Translations under genes and position numbers: made by a program
Assembly: GCA_017633985.1 (NCBI GenBank)
Contig: JAGBOF010000010.1
Location: 1 to 64,000, forward strand
Source of the DNA: Bacteroidales bacterium
Lineage (GTDB): Bacteria > Bacteroidota > Bacteroidia > Bacteroidales > P3
DNA length: 64,000 bases
Direction of reading: 5' to 3'
Part shown: piece after piece, positions 52,058-60,334 of the stretch
Numbering within the stretch: position 1 is the stretch's first letter
How the letters are laid out: each line of letters starts with the position of its first letter
The notes under the pieces: model-generated
The model's input: the letters and a program-made list of their open reading frames with translations, nothing else
What the model was told of the DNA's origin: nothing
The model's database searches: none

Positions 52058-53431
52058 ATGAATTACGACATAATAGTAATAGGAGCAGGTCCGGGAGGAT
52101 ATGTTGCGGCAGAAAAGGCTGCAAAAGCAGGCAAGAAAACATTATTAATAGAAAAAGAACGTTTGGGCGGTATATGCCTTAATTGGGGATGCATTCCTAC
52201 CAAAGCTTTACTGAAATCGGCACAGGCATATCATTATGCGGAAAAAGCAGTTGAATACGGCGTAAGTATAGAAGGCGAAGTAAAGCCTGATTTTGCTAAA
52301 ATGGTGGAGCGCTCACGCGGTGTTGCCGATCAGATGAATAAAGGCGTTGAGTTTTTGATGAACAAAAGCGGCGTGGAAGTCATGTTCGGTACGGCAAAAC
52401 TTAATAAGGATAAATCCGTAGCGGTTACCATGGCTGACGGAAGCCAAAACACAGAAACGGCAGACCATATCATTTTGGCAGTCGGTGCACACAGCCGTCA
52501 ATTACCTAATTTGCCGCAGGACGGAAAGCATATCATCGGTTACAGAGAGGCAATGACTTTGGCAGAGCAGCCGAAAAGCATGGTAGTTGTGGGTTCGGGT
52601 GCAATAGGAAGTGAGTTCGCTCATTTTTATCAGACAATAGGTACACAGGTTACGCTAGTTGAGTTTATGCCTACGATAGTTCCTAACGAGGATAAGGAAG
52701 TTGCTTCCACTTTGCAGCGTTGTATGAAGAAAAACGGCATGAAAGTTTACACGGCAACGAGTGTTGATAAAGTTGAAGTGGTTAATGATAAATGTATAGT
52801 AACTCTTTCTGGTAAGAAAACAGAGACTTTGGAATGCGATGTAGTACTTTCGGCCGTAGGAGTGGAGACTAATTTGGCAGGATTGGGATTGGAAGACGCA
52901 GGCGTAGCATTTGAAAGAGGTAAAGTAACAGTTGACGATTATTATCAGACCGACGTTGCGGGTATTTACGCAATAGGTGACATTGTTAAAGGACCTGCAT
53001 TGGCTCATGTGGCAAGTGCCGAAGCCGTTGTATGCGTTAATCATATTTTGGGCAGGGAAACAACTCCTGTAAACTACAACAACATACCGGGTTGTACCTA
53101 TACAACACCGGAAATAGCTTCCGTAGGACTTTCCGAAGACAAAGCAAAGGAACAGGGCTATGAAATAAAAGTCGGAAAATTCATGTTCATGGCATCAGGT
53201 AAGGCAACGGCGGCAGGAAACCGCGACGGATTCGTTAAGATAGTCCTTGACGCAAAGACGGATATGATATTGGGTTGCTCAATGATAGGCGACAATGTAA
53301 CGGAAATGATAGAGGAGATAGTGGTTGCACGTCAGATGAATTTGACAGGCAAACAGATTCTTTCAACCGTACATCCTCATCCGACAATGTCCGAAGCCGT
53401 AATGGAAGCACTCAACACTTGTTATATGTAA
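52058..53431 (+). CDS. lpd: dihydrolipoyl dehydrogenase
   Basis: A 457-residue FAD/NAD disulfide oxidoreductase: the FAD site IIVIGAGPGGYVAAEKAAKA, redox cysteines in GGICLNWGCIPTKALLKSA, NAD site VVVGSGAIGSEFAHFY, FAD Asp in GIYAIGDIVKGPALAHVASA, and the C-terminal catalytic His-Glu in TVHPHPTMSEAVMEAL. It reoxidises lipoyl groups of 2-oxoacid dehydrogenases or the glycine cleavage system; no partner genes are in the window. A family C repeat follows. Confidence 0.95.
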   Translation: MNYDIIVIGAGPGGYVAAEKAAKAGKKTLLIEKERLGGICLNWGCIPTKALLKSAQAYHYAEKAVEYGVSIEGEVKPDFAKMVERSRGVADQMNKGVEFLMNKSGVEVMFGTAKLNKDKSVAVTMADGSQNTETADHIILAVGAHSRQLPNLPQDGKHIIGYREAMTLAEQPKSMVVVGSGAIGSEFAHFYQTIGTQVTLVEFMPTIVPNEDKEVASTLQRCMKKNGMKVYTATSVDKVEVVNDKCIVTLSGKKTETLECDVVLSAVGVETNLAGLGLEDAGVAFERGKVTVDDYYQTDVAGIYAIGDIVKGPALAHVASAEAVVCVNHILGRETTPVNYNNIPGCTYTTPEIASVGLSEDKAKEQGYEIKVGKFMFMASGKATAAGNRDGFVKIVLDAKTDMILGCSMIGDNVTEMIEEIVVARQMNLTGKQILSTVHPHPTMSEAVMEALNTCYM

Positions 53432-53510
53432 TACGTATTATGTAGTATGTTGTACGTAGTATGTTATATGTACTACATACTACGTATTACATAATACATA
53501 CTACATAATT
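53431..53510. repeat. interspersed repeat family C, copy 4
   Basis: TACGTATTATGTAGTATGTT and GTACTACATACTACGTATTA face each other, followed by another TACATAATACATACTACAT arm. A near-perfect palindrome filling the gap between lpd and rfbC. Confidence 0.75.
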
Positions 53511-53529
53511 TTTTGTCAGAAAAATTAAA

Positions 53530-54072
53530 ATGGAAGTAAAGGATACATTTATCGAAGGGTTGAAAGTTATCACTCCTGACGTATTTCATGACAACAGAGG
53601 GTATTTTTACGAATCTTACAACCGTAAACGTTTTTTTGATGCGGGGCTTACAATGAATTTCGTGCAGGATAATGAATCCATGAGCACAAAAGGCGTACTC
53701 CGCGGACTGCATTTTCAAAATCCTCCGTATTCACAGGGTAAACTTATACGGGTTATAAAGGGTGAAGTGTTGGATGTGGCAGTGGATTTGAGAAAAAATT
53801 CACCTACATACGGACAACATTACAAACTTTTGATAAATGAAGACAACAAACTTATGTTTTACATTCCCCAAGGGTTTGCGCACGGATTTCTTACAATGAA
53901 AGACAATACTGTTTTCTCTTATAAATGCACTGACTTCTATAATAAGGAAAGTGAAAGCGGTATAATATGGAACGATCCGCTGCTTAATATAGATTGGAAT
54001 ATAAAAGACCCTGTTATTTCCGAAAAAGACAAACACAATATTGCTTTCAAAGATTTTGTTTCGCCGTTTTAA
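53530..54072 (+). CDS. rfbC: dTDP-4-dehydrorhamnose 3,5-epimerase
   Basis: A 180-residue cupin enzyme with VLRGLHFQNPPYSQGKLIRV (active-site His), IKGEVLDVAVDLRKNSPTYG and FYIPQGFAHGFLTM. It epimerises dTDP-4-dehydro-6-deoxyglucose toward dTDP-L-rhamnose for surface polysaccharide. rfbA, rfbB and rfbD are absent here, so the pathway is split across the genome. Confidence 0.94.
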   Translation: MEVKDTFIEGLKVITPDVFHDNRGYFYESYNRKRFFDAGLTMNFVQDNESMSTKGVLRGLHFQNPPYSQGKLIRVIKGEVLDVAVDLRKNSPTYGQHYKLLINEDNKLMFYIPQGFAHGFLTMKDNTVFSYKCTDFYNKESESGIIWNDPLLNIDWNIKDPVISEKDKHNIAFKDFVSPF

Positions 54073-54146
54073 TTTGCGGAGAAACTGTTTGACAAACCTG
54101 ACACGGCATAATATTCTTACCTGAAATCATTTTAACCGTTTGCTGT

Positions 54147-55877
54147 ATGAATGAAAATCCGCAAAGTAAGGATATACTGAAAAAATATTGGGGTTATGAT
54201 ACCTTCAGACCCAATCAAAAGGAAATAATATCTTCAGTGCTTGAAAGAAAAGATACTTTTGCCGTTTTGCCTACAGGCGGCGGTAAAAGTATTTGCTATC
54301 AGGTGCCTGCAATGCAGCAAAGCGGTGTATGCATAGTCGTAGAGCCGTTAATATCACTTATAAAAGATCAAATAGACAACCTTAAAAAATCGGGGATAAG
54401 GGCAGTTACGGTAAATTCCCTACAATCCAATGACCGCAACAGCGCAGCCCTTAATGCCTTGTATAATCATCAGGCAAAATTTCTGTTTATTGCCGCAGAG
54501 AGATTGCAGAATAAGGATTTTCATTATCATTTAAGGAATTTGAAAGTAAGTTTCGTCGTAATAGATGAAGCACATTGCATATCACAATGGGGTCACACTT
54601 TCCGCCCTTCCTACCGCAAACTTGCGGACATTAGAGAAATTATACCGAATGTACCGATTCTCGCCCTGACAGCCACTGCCACGGCAAAGGTAAGGCAGGA
54701 TATTGTAACCAACCTTAAACTGAAAAATCCGAATATATTTATCGGTTCGTTTTACCGCCCGAATATCAGTTTAAGTGCAGTAAAGACGGCGGACAAATTG
54801 CTTTACGCTTCCAAACTGTTGCAAGATAATACATCAAGCGGTATCATCTATTGTTTAAGACGCGCAGATACGGTGATGATTGCCAATATTCTGAAAAAGC
54901 GTTATAATATTGACGCATTGCCTTATAATGCTGCATTGACCTCATACGAAAGGGAAAAAGCACAAAACAGTTGGATCAGCGGCAAAACGCGTATTATTGT
55001 AGCAACGACGGCTTTCGGTATGGGAATCAATAAAGCCGACGTAAGATTTGTGCTGCATTTTGACATACCGCATGATATAGAGAGTTTTTATCAGGAATTC
55101 GGCCGTGCGGGAAGGGACGGCAAACCTGCCAAAAGCGTGATAATTTATAACGACAGGGATTTGGAGTTGCACAAATACCTAACCGCTTACACCTATCCCG
55201 AAAAGGAAATTGTAAAAAGCATCTATACCCAGCTGTGTTCGCTTTACAGAATATCGTTCTTAAGCGGCAAAGGAGAAAGATTCCCTTTCAATTTCGACAG
55301 TTTCGTTGTCGGCACAAAACAAACTGATATCATTGTCCGCAGCAGCCTGAAAATTTTGAAGAATGAGGGTTGGATTGATTTTTACAGGCAGGACAATCCG
55401 CAAAGCACGGTTAAGATTTTGGTGGACAATCAACAACTCAACCGCTTTGTCGATGAGTATGAGGAGTATTGGTATATCATTGAGATGCTTTTGCGTCAAT
55501 ATCCCGTCGTTCATCATGATCAGGCGGAGATAAACGAAATGCGTATTGCAAAAAACGGTTTTGTTTCCGAAACTCAGGTAATTAAAGATTTGCAACAGCT
55601 GCATAAAAAGAATATCATATCATATACGCCCAAAATAAAGGGAGATTGTATCGTTTTCAAGCAAAACCGTCCGTTTTCAACAGCCAATCTTTTGAGCAAA
55701 GATATTTATGACGGTCCTAAAGCGGCGTTTGAGAAAAAAGGAGAGTTGATGCGGCGGTGGATTACAACTGATAAATGCCGTTGGCAATCGATTCTGGCAT
55801 ATTTTGACCAAAAACAAGACGTTTGTCATAATTGTGACAATTGCTTTAACAGAGATAACGGAAGCTTTTTCGCATAA
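54147..55877 (+). CDS. recQ: RecQ-family ATP-dependent DNA helicase with C-terminal Zn motif
   Basis: A 576-residue SF2 helicase: Walker A AVLPTGGGKSICYQVPA, VVIDEAHCISQWGHTFRPSY, ALTATATAKVRQDIV and ATTAFGMGINKADVRFVLHF with YQEFGRAGRDGKPA. After the helicase core (to about residue 345) come winged-helix-like segments (RSSLKILKNEGWIDFYRQDN), and the four-Cys zinc motif (CRWQSILAYFDQ then VCHNCDNC) is at residues 545-572, the very C-terminus. In E. coli RecQ the zinc motif directly follows the core and precedes WH and HRDC. No HRDC is present. This arrangement is a second RecQ type in Bacteroidota. Confidence 0.9.
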   Translation: MNENPQSKDILKKYWGYDTFRPNQKEIISSVLERKDTFAVLPTGGGKSICYQVPAMQQSGVCIVVEPLISLIKDQIDNLKKSGIRAVTVNSLQSNDRNSAALNALYNHQAKFLFIAAERLQNKDFHYHLRNLKVSFVVIDEAHCISQWGHTFRPSYRKLADIREIIPNVPILALTATATAKVRQDIVTNLKLKNPNIFIGSFYRPNISLSAVKTADKLLYASKLLQDNTSSGIIYCLRRADTVMIANILKKRYNIDALPYNAALTSYEREKAQNSWISGKTRIIVATTAFGMGINKADVRFVLHFDIPHDIESFYQEFGRAGRDGKPAKSVIIYNDRDLELHKYLTAYTYPEKEIVKSIYTQLCSLYRISFLSGKGERFPFNFDSFVVGTKQTDIIVRSSLKILKNEGWIDFYRQDNPQSTVKILVDNQQLNRFVDEYEEYWYIIEMLLRQYPVVHHDQAEINEMRIAKNGFVSETQVIKDLQQLHKKNIISYTPKIKGDCIVFKQNRPFSTANLLSKDIYDGPKAAFEKKGELMRRWITTDKCRWQSILAYFDQKQDVCHNCDNCFNRDNGSFFA

Positions 55878-55879
55878 TA

Positions 55880-55991
55880 CCGCCGCCCCGTGCGGTATTA
55901 TTTCAGAAAAAACAGTTTTTTTACCCCTAAAAAACCCTTTTTTTGAGTCAAAAAAACTGTTTTTTTCAAAATAAAACGCCACGGGGCGGCA
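55880..55991. repeat. interspersed repeat family B, copy 5
   Basis: Ends CCGCCGCCCCGTGCGGTATT and ATAAAACGCCACGGGGCGGC; inside CCCCTAAAAAACCC and GAGTCAAAAAAACTG. The tail AAAACATCAAAGGGCTG matches copy 3. It lies in the 323-bp gap between recQ and the glycosyltransferase; the remainder holds only a promoter. Confidence 0.85.
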
Positions 55992-56124
55992 GCAAAACAT
56001 CAAAGGGCTGGAAAATCATATTAAGGGGCGGATTTTTTACGGTATATTACATCATAATTACGGCGAATTACAGATTTTTTGCAATTATATGCAGAAATTT
56101 TACTTCTGATTGAAAAATTTTTAT

Positions 56125-56132
56125 TAAATTTG
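56125..56132 (+). promoter_or_regulatory. -7 box TAAATTTG of the glycosyltransferase gene
   Basis: TAAATTTG matches the consensus, with a leader of about 65 nt to the ATG at 56201. No good -33 element at standard spacing. Confidence 0.45.
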
Positions 56133-56200
56133 CAATCTGCAATTTAAAGAAAACAAAAAAGCGGATTAAATAAAGTAATATAGAATAATATTTATACGGT

Positions 56201-56953
56201 ATGAGACAACCTTTAGTTTCGATTATAACGGTTTGCTATAATGCAAAAGATACGATAGAATCTACGATAAACTCCGTACGTAATCAGATTTACGAAAACA
56301 TTGAGTACATTATTATAGACGGAGCATCTACCGACGGTACAAAAGAAATTATAGAGCAGAACAGGGACTGTGTAACCAAGTTTGTATCCGAACCTGACAG
56401 GGGATTATACTTTGCAATGAACAAAGGTTTGGATTTAGCAACGGGAGAATATGTCTGGTTCTTGAATGCCGGGGACAGAATACCGCACAGTAATACGCTA
56501 TTTAAGATAATGGATTCATCTTATATATTACAGGATATTTACTACGGGCAGACTAAAATAATTGATAAGGACGGTCATACAAAAGGAAAGCGCCGTTTGA
56601 AACCGCCTCACTACCTTACAAAAGATTCTTTCAAATGGGGAATGTTGGTTTGTCACCAAGCGGCAATCGTAAAGAAGAGTTTGACCAGACATTACGACAC
56701 AAGGTATAAGGTTTGTGCTGATTATGATTGGTTGTTAAGTGCAATTGAACGCGGGGATCCGACATTGATGCGGCATTCTTCGCGTACTTATGTAAAATTC
56801 CTTGAAGGCGGTATGTCGTCCAAGCGTATGAACGAATCCAACAGGGAAAGATACAGAATAATGATTAAGCATTACGGCTTTATAAAGGCTACATTCTATA
56901 ACTGTTTGTTGTTTTTCCGCTTTATAAAATCAAAAATAACGGGTGAACTCTGA
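56201..56953 (+). CDS. family 2 glycosyltransferase
   Basis: A 250-residue GT-A fold enzyme: SIITVCYNAKDTIESTINSV at the N-terminus, YIIIDGASTDGTKEII, FVSEPDRGLYFAMNKGLDLA and GEYVWFLNAGDRIP, where the Asp of NAGDR stands for the DxD metal site. RYKVCADYDWLLSAI is typical of WcaA-like enzymes. It transfers a sugar onto surface glycan; donor and acceptor cannot be read. It has no membrane helix. fabG follows 31 bp later. Confidence 0.92.
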   Translation: MRQPLVSIITVCYNAKDTIESTINSVRNQIYENIEYIIIDGASTDGTKEIIEQNRDCVTKFVSEPDRGLYFAMNKGLDLATGEYVWFLNAGDRIPHSNTLFKIMDSSYILQDIYYGQTKIIDKDGHTKGKRRLKPPHYLTKDSFKWGMLVCHQAAIVKKSLTRHYDTRYKVCADYDWLLSAIERGDPTLMRHSSRTYVKFLEGGMSSKRMNESNRERYRIMIKHYGFIKATFYNCLLFFRFIKSKITGEL

Positions 56954-56984
56954 TAAAACCAGAAAATAATATAAAATTCGGAAT

Positions 56985-57731
56985 ATGAAATTACTTGAAA
57001 ATAAAGTAGCTCTTGTAACGGGAGCATCCAAAGGTATAGGAAAATGTATAGCTTTGGCATACGCACAGGAAGGTTGCCAAGTTGCTTTCACGGACTTGAA
57101 CAGAGACGGTGTTATGGAGGCAACGGAAAAAGAACTTTTGGCATTAGGTGTTAAAGCAAAGGGATATGCTTCCAATGCCGCATCGTTTGAAGACAGCGAA
57201 AGGGTAGTGGAAGAAGTTATAAAGGAATTCGGACGCATTGATATATTGGTAAACAATGCGGGAATTACCAAAGACAATCTGTTGATGCGAATGTCGGAAA
57301 AAGATTGGGACGCTGTGATTGCCGTAAACTTGAAATCAGTTTTCAATCTTACGCACGCAGTTCAGAAATATATGCTTAAACAGCGTTCGGGCTCGATAAT
57401 AAACATGTCAAGCGTAGTCGGCGTGTCGGGAAATGCGGGACAGGCTAATTATTCAGCTTCCAAAGCAGGTATAATAGGCTTTACCAAATCAATAGCAAAG
57501 GAATTGGGCTCGCGTAATATACGTTCCAATGCAATAGCTCCGGGCTTTATCATCACCGATATGACTGCCCAGATTCCTGAAGAAGCGCGTAAGGCTTGGG
57601 AAGCAACGATTCCTATGAAACGCGGCGGCAAACCGGAAGAAGTAGCAAAGGTTGCGGTATTTTTAGGCAGCGATTTGTCGTCTTATGTAAGCGGACAGGT
57701 TATACATGTTTGCGGAGCGATGAATTGTTAA
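56985..57731 (+). CDS. fabG: 3-oxoacyl-[acyl-carrier-protein] reductase
   Basis: A 248-residue short-chain dehydrogenase with NAD(P) site ALVTGASKGIGKCIALAYAQ, NNAGITKDNLLMRMSEKDWD, the Ser-Tyr-Lys triad in NMSSVVGVSGNAGQANYSAS followed by KAGI, and the FabG tail DLSSYVSGQVIHVCGAMNC. FabG reduces 3-oxoacyl-ACP in fatty acid synthesis. No other fab genes are adjacent. Confidence 0.93.
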   Translation: MKLLENKVALVTGASKGIGKCIALAYAQEGCQVAFTDLNRDGVMEATEKELLALGVKAKGYASNAASFEDSERVVEEVIKEFGRIDILVNNAGITKDNLLMRMSEKDWDAVIAVNLKSVFNLTHAVQKYMLKQRSGSIINMSSVVGVSGNAGQANYSASKAGIIGFTKSIAKELGSRNIRSNAIAPGFIITDMTAQIPEEARKAWEATIPMKRGGKPEEVAKVAVFLGSDLSSYVSGQVIHVCGAMNC

Positions 57732-57829
57732 GGCTTTTTATCGGTTTGTACTGCATGATTGCGGTATTTAAATAAGGAAACATTAATTGAAAATTACATA
57801 ATAAAACTGTAAGAAGGCTTTTGGCTGAA

Positions 57830-57900
57830 TTAAAGTGTCGTTTTATTTCACTGAAACGGCGTTTTAATTTTCTGAAACGTTGTTTCAATAAGGCATTGTT
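57830..57900. repeat. interspersed repeat family A, copy 9
   Basis: GTGTCGTTTTATTTCACTGAAACGGCGTTTTAATTTTCTGAAACG-type half-sites; core TCGCAG unit missing. The following PLP-enzyme frame runs open through it, but its ATG is downstream. Confidence 0.6.
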
Positions 57901-57946
57901 TCAGAAACAAAAACCGATATTAACAAATACTAAAATAAACAATAAA

Positions 57947-59155
57947 ATGGTAAGAGAGAAATTTGATCCTGCAATGGCTATCAACAGCGTTGCGGAAATA
58001 TCAGCGGAAAAGGGAGTCAATCCTAATATAAACGATTCGGCAACGTTTTGTTTCCCTAAAGGACAAACGATGACTGACACATTCCACGGCGAGACCGAAG
58101 GATATTTCTTATATTCCCGTCATTGGAATCCGTCAAATATGTCACTTTGCAAGGCTTTGGCTGCAATGGAAGGCACACAGGCAGCATGGGTTACGGCATC
58201 AGGTATGGCTGCAATCACATGTACGCTTATGGAATTGGCAAAAGCAGGCGATCATATAGTTGCATCAATGACCGTTTACGGCGGAACATTTGCTTTTTTG
58301 AAGAATTACATAGTTAATTACGGTGTTGAAGTAACTTTTGTGGACACTACAAACTTGGAAGAAGTTAAAGCGGCTTGCAAACCTAACACAAAAATCATTT
58401 ACACCGAGACGATGTCCAATCCATTGCTGAGAATATCCAACATAGGTGAGTTAAGAAAGATAGCAGACGGCTGCGGAGCAAAATTAGTCGTGGACAACAC
58501 CTTTACACCAATGGTATTTTCTCCTTATAAATTGGGTGCACACATCGTAGTCTATTCAATGACCAAATATGTTAACGGAAAGAATGATTGCGTTGCAGGT
58601 GCAATATGCGCAGATGCGGATTTCATCAACGGATTGATTGACGTAAATAACGGAACAGCCATGTTGTTAGGTCCTGTATTGGATTCTTTCCGTTCGACAA
58701 GCATTTTGAAGAATTTATACGACCTTCACATAAGAATGAAAAAGCATTCGGAAAATGCGATGTATTTGGCTAAACGTTTCAATGAGATAGGTATTAAAGC
58801 AAATTACCCTGGTCTTGAAGAACATATCGATCATAAGTTAATGGTTGAGCAATACAACGAACAATTCGGATTCGGAGGTATGATAGCTATTGACTTGGGT
58901 ACTTCTGAACGTGCCAATGCATTTATGGAGCGTATGCAGGAGAAAGGCGTAGGTTATTTGGCTGTATCCTTGGGTTACTTCCGTACTTTGTTCTCATGTT
59001 CTGGTAAATCAACATCAAGTGAAGTTCCGGAAGATGTACAAAAGAAAATGGGTATGTCAGAAGGTTTGGTAAGATATTCGGTAGGTCTTGACAACGATAT
59101 GGAGATGACATTCCAAAAGATAGAAGAGGCTTTAAGAGAATTGAAATTCATTTAA
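57947..59155 (+). CDS. Cys/Met-metabolism PLP-dependent enzyme (methionine gamma-lyase/OAH sulfhydrylase type)
   Basis: A 402-residue fold-type I PLP enzyme: MEGTQAAWVTASGMAAITCT (PLP phosphate and ring site), YTETMSNPLLRISNIGEL, LVVDNTFTPMVFSPYKLGAH (PLP Asp) and the Schiff-base Lys in VVYSMTKYVNGKNDCVAGAI. Where most relatives have NGH or SGH after the Lys motif it has NGK. It could be methionine gamma-lyase, cystathionine lyase or O-acetylhomoserine sulfhydrylase; sequence alone does not separate these reliably. ATG 57947 is chosen because 42 upstream residues come from repeat A. Confidence 0.85.
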   Translation: MVREKFDPAMAINSVAEISAEKGVNPNINDSATFCFPKGQTMTDTFHGETEGYFLYSRHWNPSNMSLCKALAAMEGTQAAWVTASGMAAITCTLMELAKAGDHIVASMTVYGGTFAFLKNYIVNYGVEVTFVDTTNLEEVKAACKPNTKIIYTETMSNPLLRISNIGELRKIADGCGAKLVVDNTFTPMVFSPYKLGAHIVVYSMTKYVNGKNDCVAGAICADADFINGLIDVNNGTAMLLGPVLDSFRSTSILKNLYDLHIRMKKHSENAMYLAKRFNEIGIKANYPGLEEHIDHKLMVEQYNEQFGFGGMIAIDLGTSERANAFMERMQEKGVGYLAVSLGYFRTLFSCSGKSTSSEVPEDVQKKMGMSEGLVRYSVGLDNDMEMTFQKIEEALRELKFI

Positions 59156-59156
59156 A

Positions 59157-59243
59157 CAATATTTGATATTTGGCATTGGATATTGGATTTCACCTGATAG
59201 AAAAGGCAAATATCCAATGTCAAATAATCAATATCAAGTGTCA
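59157..59243. repeat. interspersed repeat family D, copy 2
   Basis: TTGGCATTGGATATTGGATT faces CAAATATCCAATGTCAAATA and CAATATCAAGTGTC arms. It fills the gap between the PLP enzyme and the kinase. Confidence 0.7.
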
Positions 59244-59255
59244 AAAATCATTATT

Positions 59256-60098
59256 ATGTTATTATTAGCTGACAGCGGTTCGACAAAAGTTGATTGGTGC
59301 TATGTGGATAAGGATAATAACCGCAGGACATTCCAATCCCGCGGAATGAATCCGTATAACATAACCCACGAGAACTTACTTACGGAAATAGAAGTTAATG
59401 TTCTGCCAAATATAAAGGGGGCTGACATTAAGGAAATGTATTTTTACGGCAGCGGATGCTCAACCGATCAAAAGAAAAAGGAGATGACGGAAGTTTTCAG
59501 GCAATATCTGCCCGATACTGTCATACATATAGAAGATGATTTGCTTGGTGCCGCCCGTGCTACATGCGGACACAAAAGCGGAGTGGCTGCTATCTTGGGT
59601 ACGGGGTCCAATTCCTGCCTTTATGACGGAGAAAAAATTACGGAAAACTTACCTTCTTTGGGTTATGTGCTTTGTGACGAAGGTGCAGGGACGAATATAG
59701 GCAAATTGGTCTTAAGAAATTATCTCCGCGGACAGTTTCCGCAGGATTTGCACGAAGAATTCAAAGCCGAAAACCCCGGAGAAGAAGCCGATTTCTTAAA
59801 CCGTTTGTACCAAGGCGAAGTTCCGAACTATTATTTGGCATCTTTTGCCAAGTTTGCCATAACCCGTCAGAAACATCCTTATTGTTACCGTCTTATTGCG
59901 GAAGCTTTTGACAATTTCTTCAAGATGCAGGTTACCCAATACACGGATTACAACAAAGAACCTATCAATGTGGTCGGCAGTGTGGGTTATCATGCACAGG
60001 AGGTGTTTAAAGACGTGGCTAAAAAGTACAATATGCCTGTTAATAAGGTAATTAAGGCTCCTATGGAAGCCTTGATAGATTATCATTTAAGCAAATGA
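59256..60098 (+). CDS. BadF/BadG/BcrA/BcrD-type ATPase, N-acetylglucosamine-kinase-like
   Basis: A 280-residue actin-fold protein: MLLLADSGSTKVDWCYVDKD (phosphate 1), IEDDLLGAARATCGHKSGVA, AILGTGSNSCLYDGEKITEN (phosphate 2) and NVVGSVGYHAQEVFKDVAKK (adenosine site). Such proteins in Bacteroidota are taken as N-acetylglucosamine or related amino-sugar kinases; the substrate is not proven. ATG 59256 is used; upstream frame is repeat D sequence. Confidence 0.88.
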   Translation: MLLLADSGSTKVDWCYVDKDNNRRTFQSRGMNPYNITHENLLTEIEVNVLPNIKGADIKEMYFYGSGCSTDQKKKEMTEVFRQYLPDTVIHIEDDLLGAARATCGHKSGVAAILGTGSNSCLYDGEKITENLPSLGYVLCDEGAGTNIGKLVLRNYLRGQFPQDLHEEFKAENPGEEADFLNRLYQGEVPNYYLASFAKFAITRQKHPYCYRLIAEAFDNFFKMQVTQYTDYNKEPINVVGSVGYHAQEVFKDVAKKYNMPVNKVIKAPMEALIDYHLSK

Positions 60099-60127
60099 TA
60101 ACAGTCAGTTAATGACATAGTTAAAAA

Positions 60128-60213
60128 AGACGCCGTTAAAAAAAATTAAAACGGCGTTTCAGTAAATTTTTATCGCTGATTATTTTACTGAAACGCCGTT
60201 TTATTTTGACGTC
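60128..60213. repeat. interspersed repeat family A, copy 10 (best palindrome)
   Basis: Left arm 60147-60166 and right arm 60184-60203 are exact reverse complements over 20 bp (AAAACGGCGTTTCAGTAAA-type), with a 17-nt loop TTTTTATCGCTGATTAT. A third ACGCCGTT half-site (60130-60137) can pair with the left arm, giving two mutually exclusive hairpins. It is the clearest copy and lies in a 236-bp gap that has no gene. Confidence 0.9.
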
Positions 60214-60334
60214 TTATATTTTTGAATTTTTGTTTTCCAAATTCCCTGAAATATATTCACACTTCACTGCAGGTAACAATAATCCTAAAAATTTTAAGTT
60301 ATAAAATAAGAGACTTAAAAAGCGGAAGATAATC

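Noticed and set aside
55677..56003. 108-residue minus-strand frame over repeat B copy 5 and recQ end
   Set aside because: It is antisense to recQ and repeat sequence; low-complexity Lys/Phe content.
57821..57946. N-terminal extension of the PLP enzyme
   Set aside because: The extra 42 residues are repeat A copy 9 translated; the enzyme starts at MVREKFDPAMAIN.
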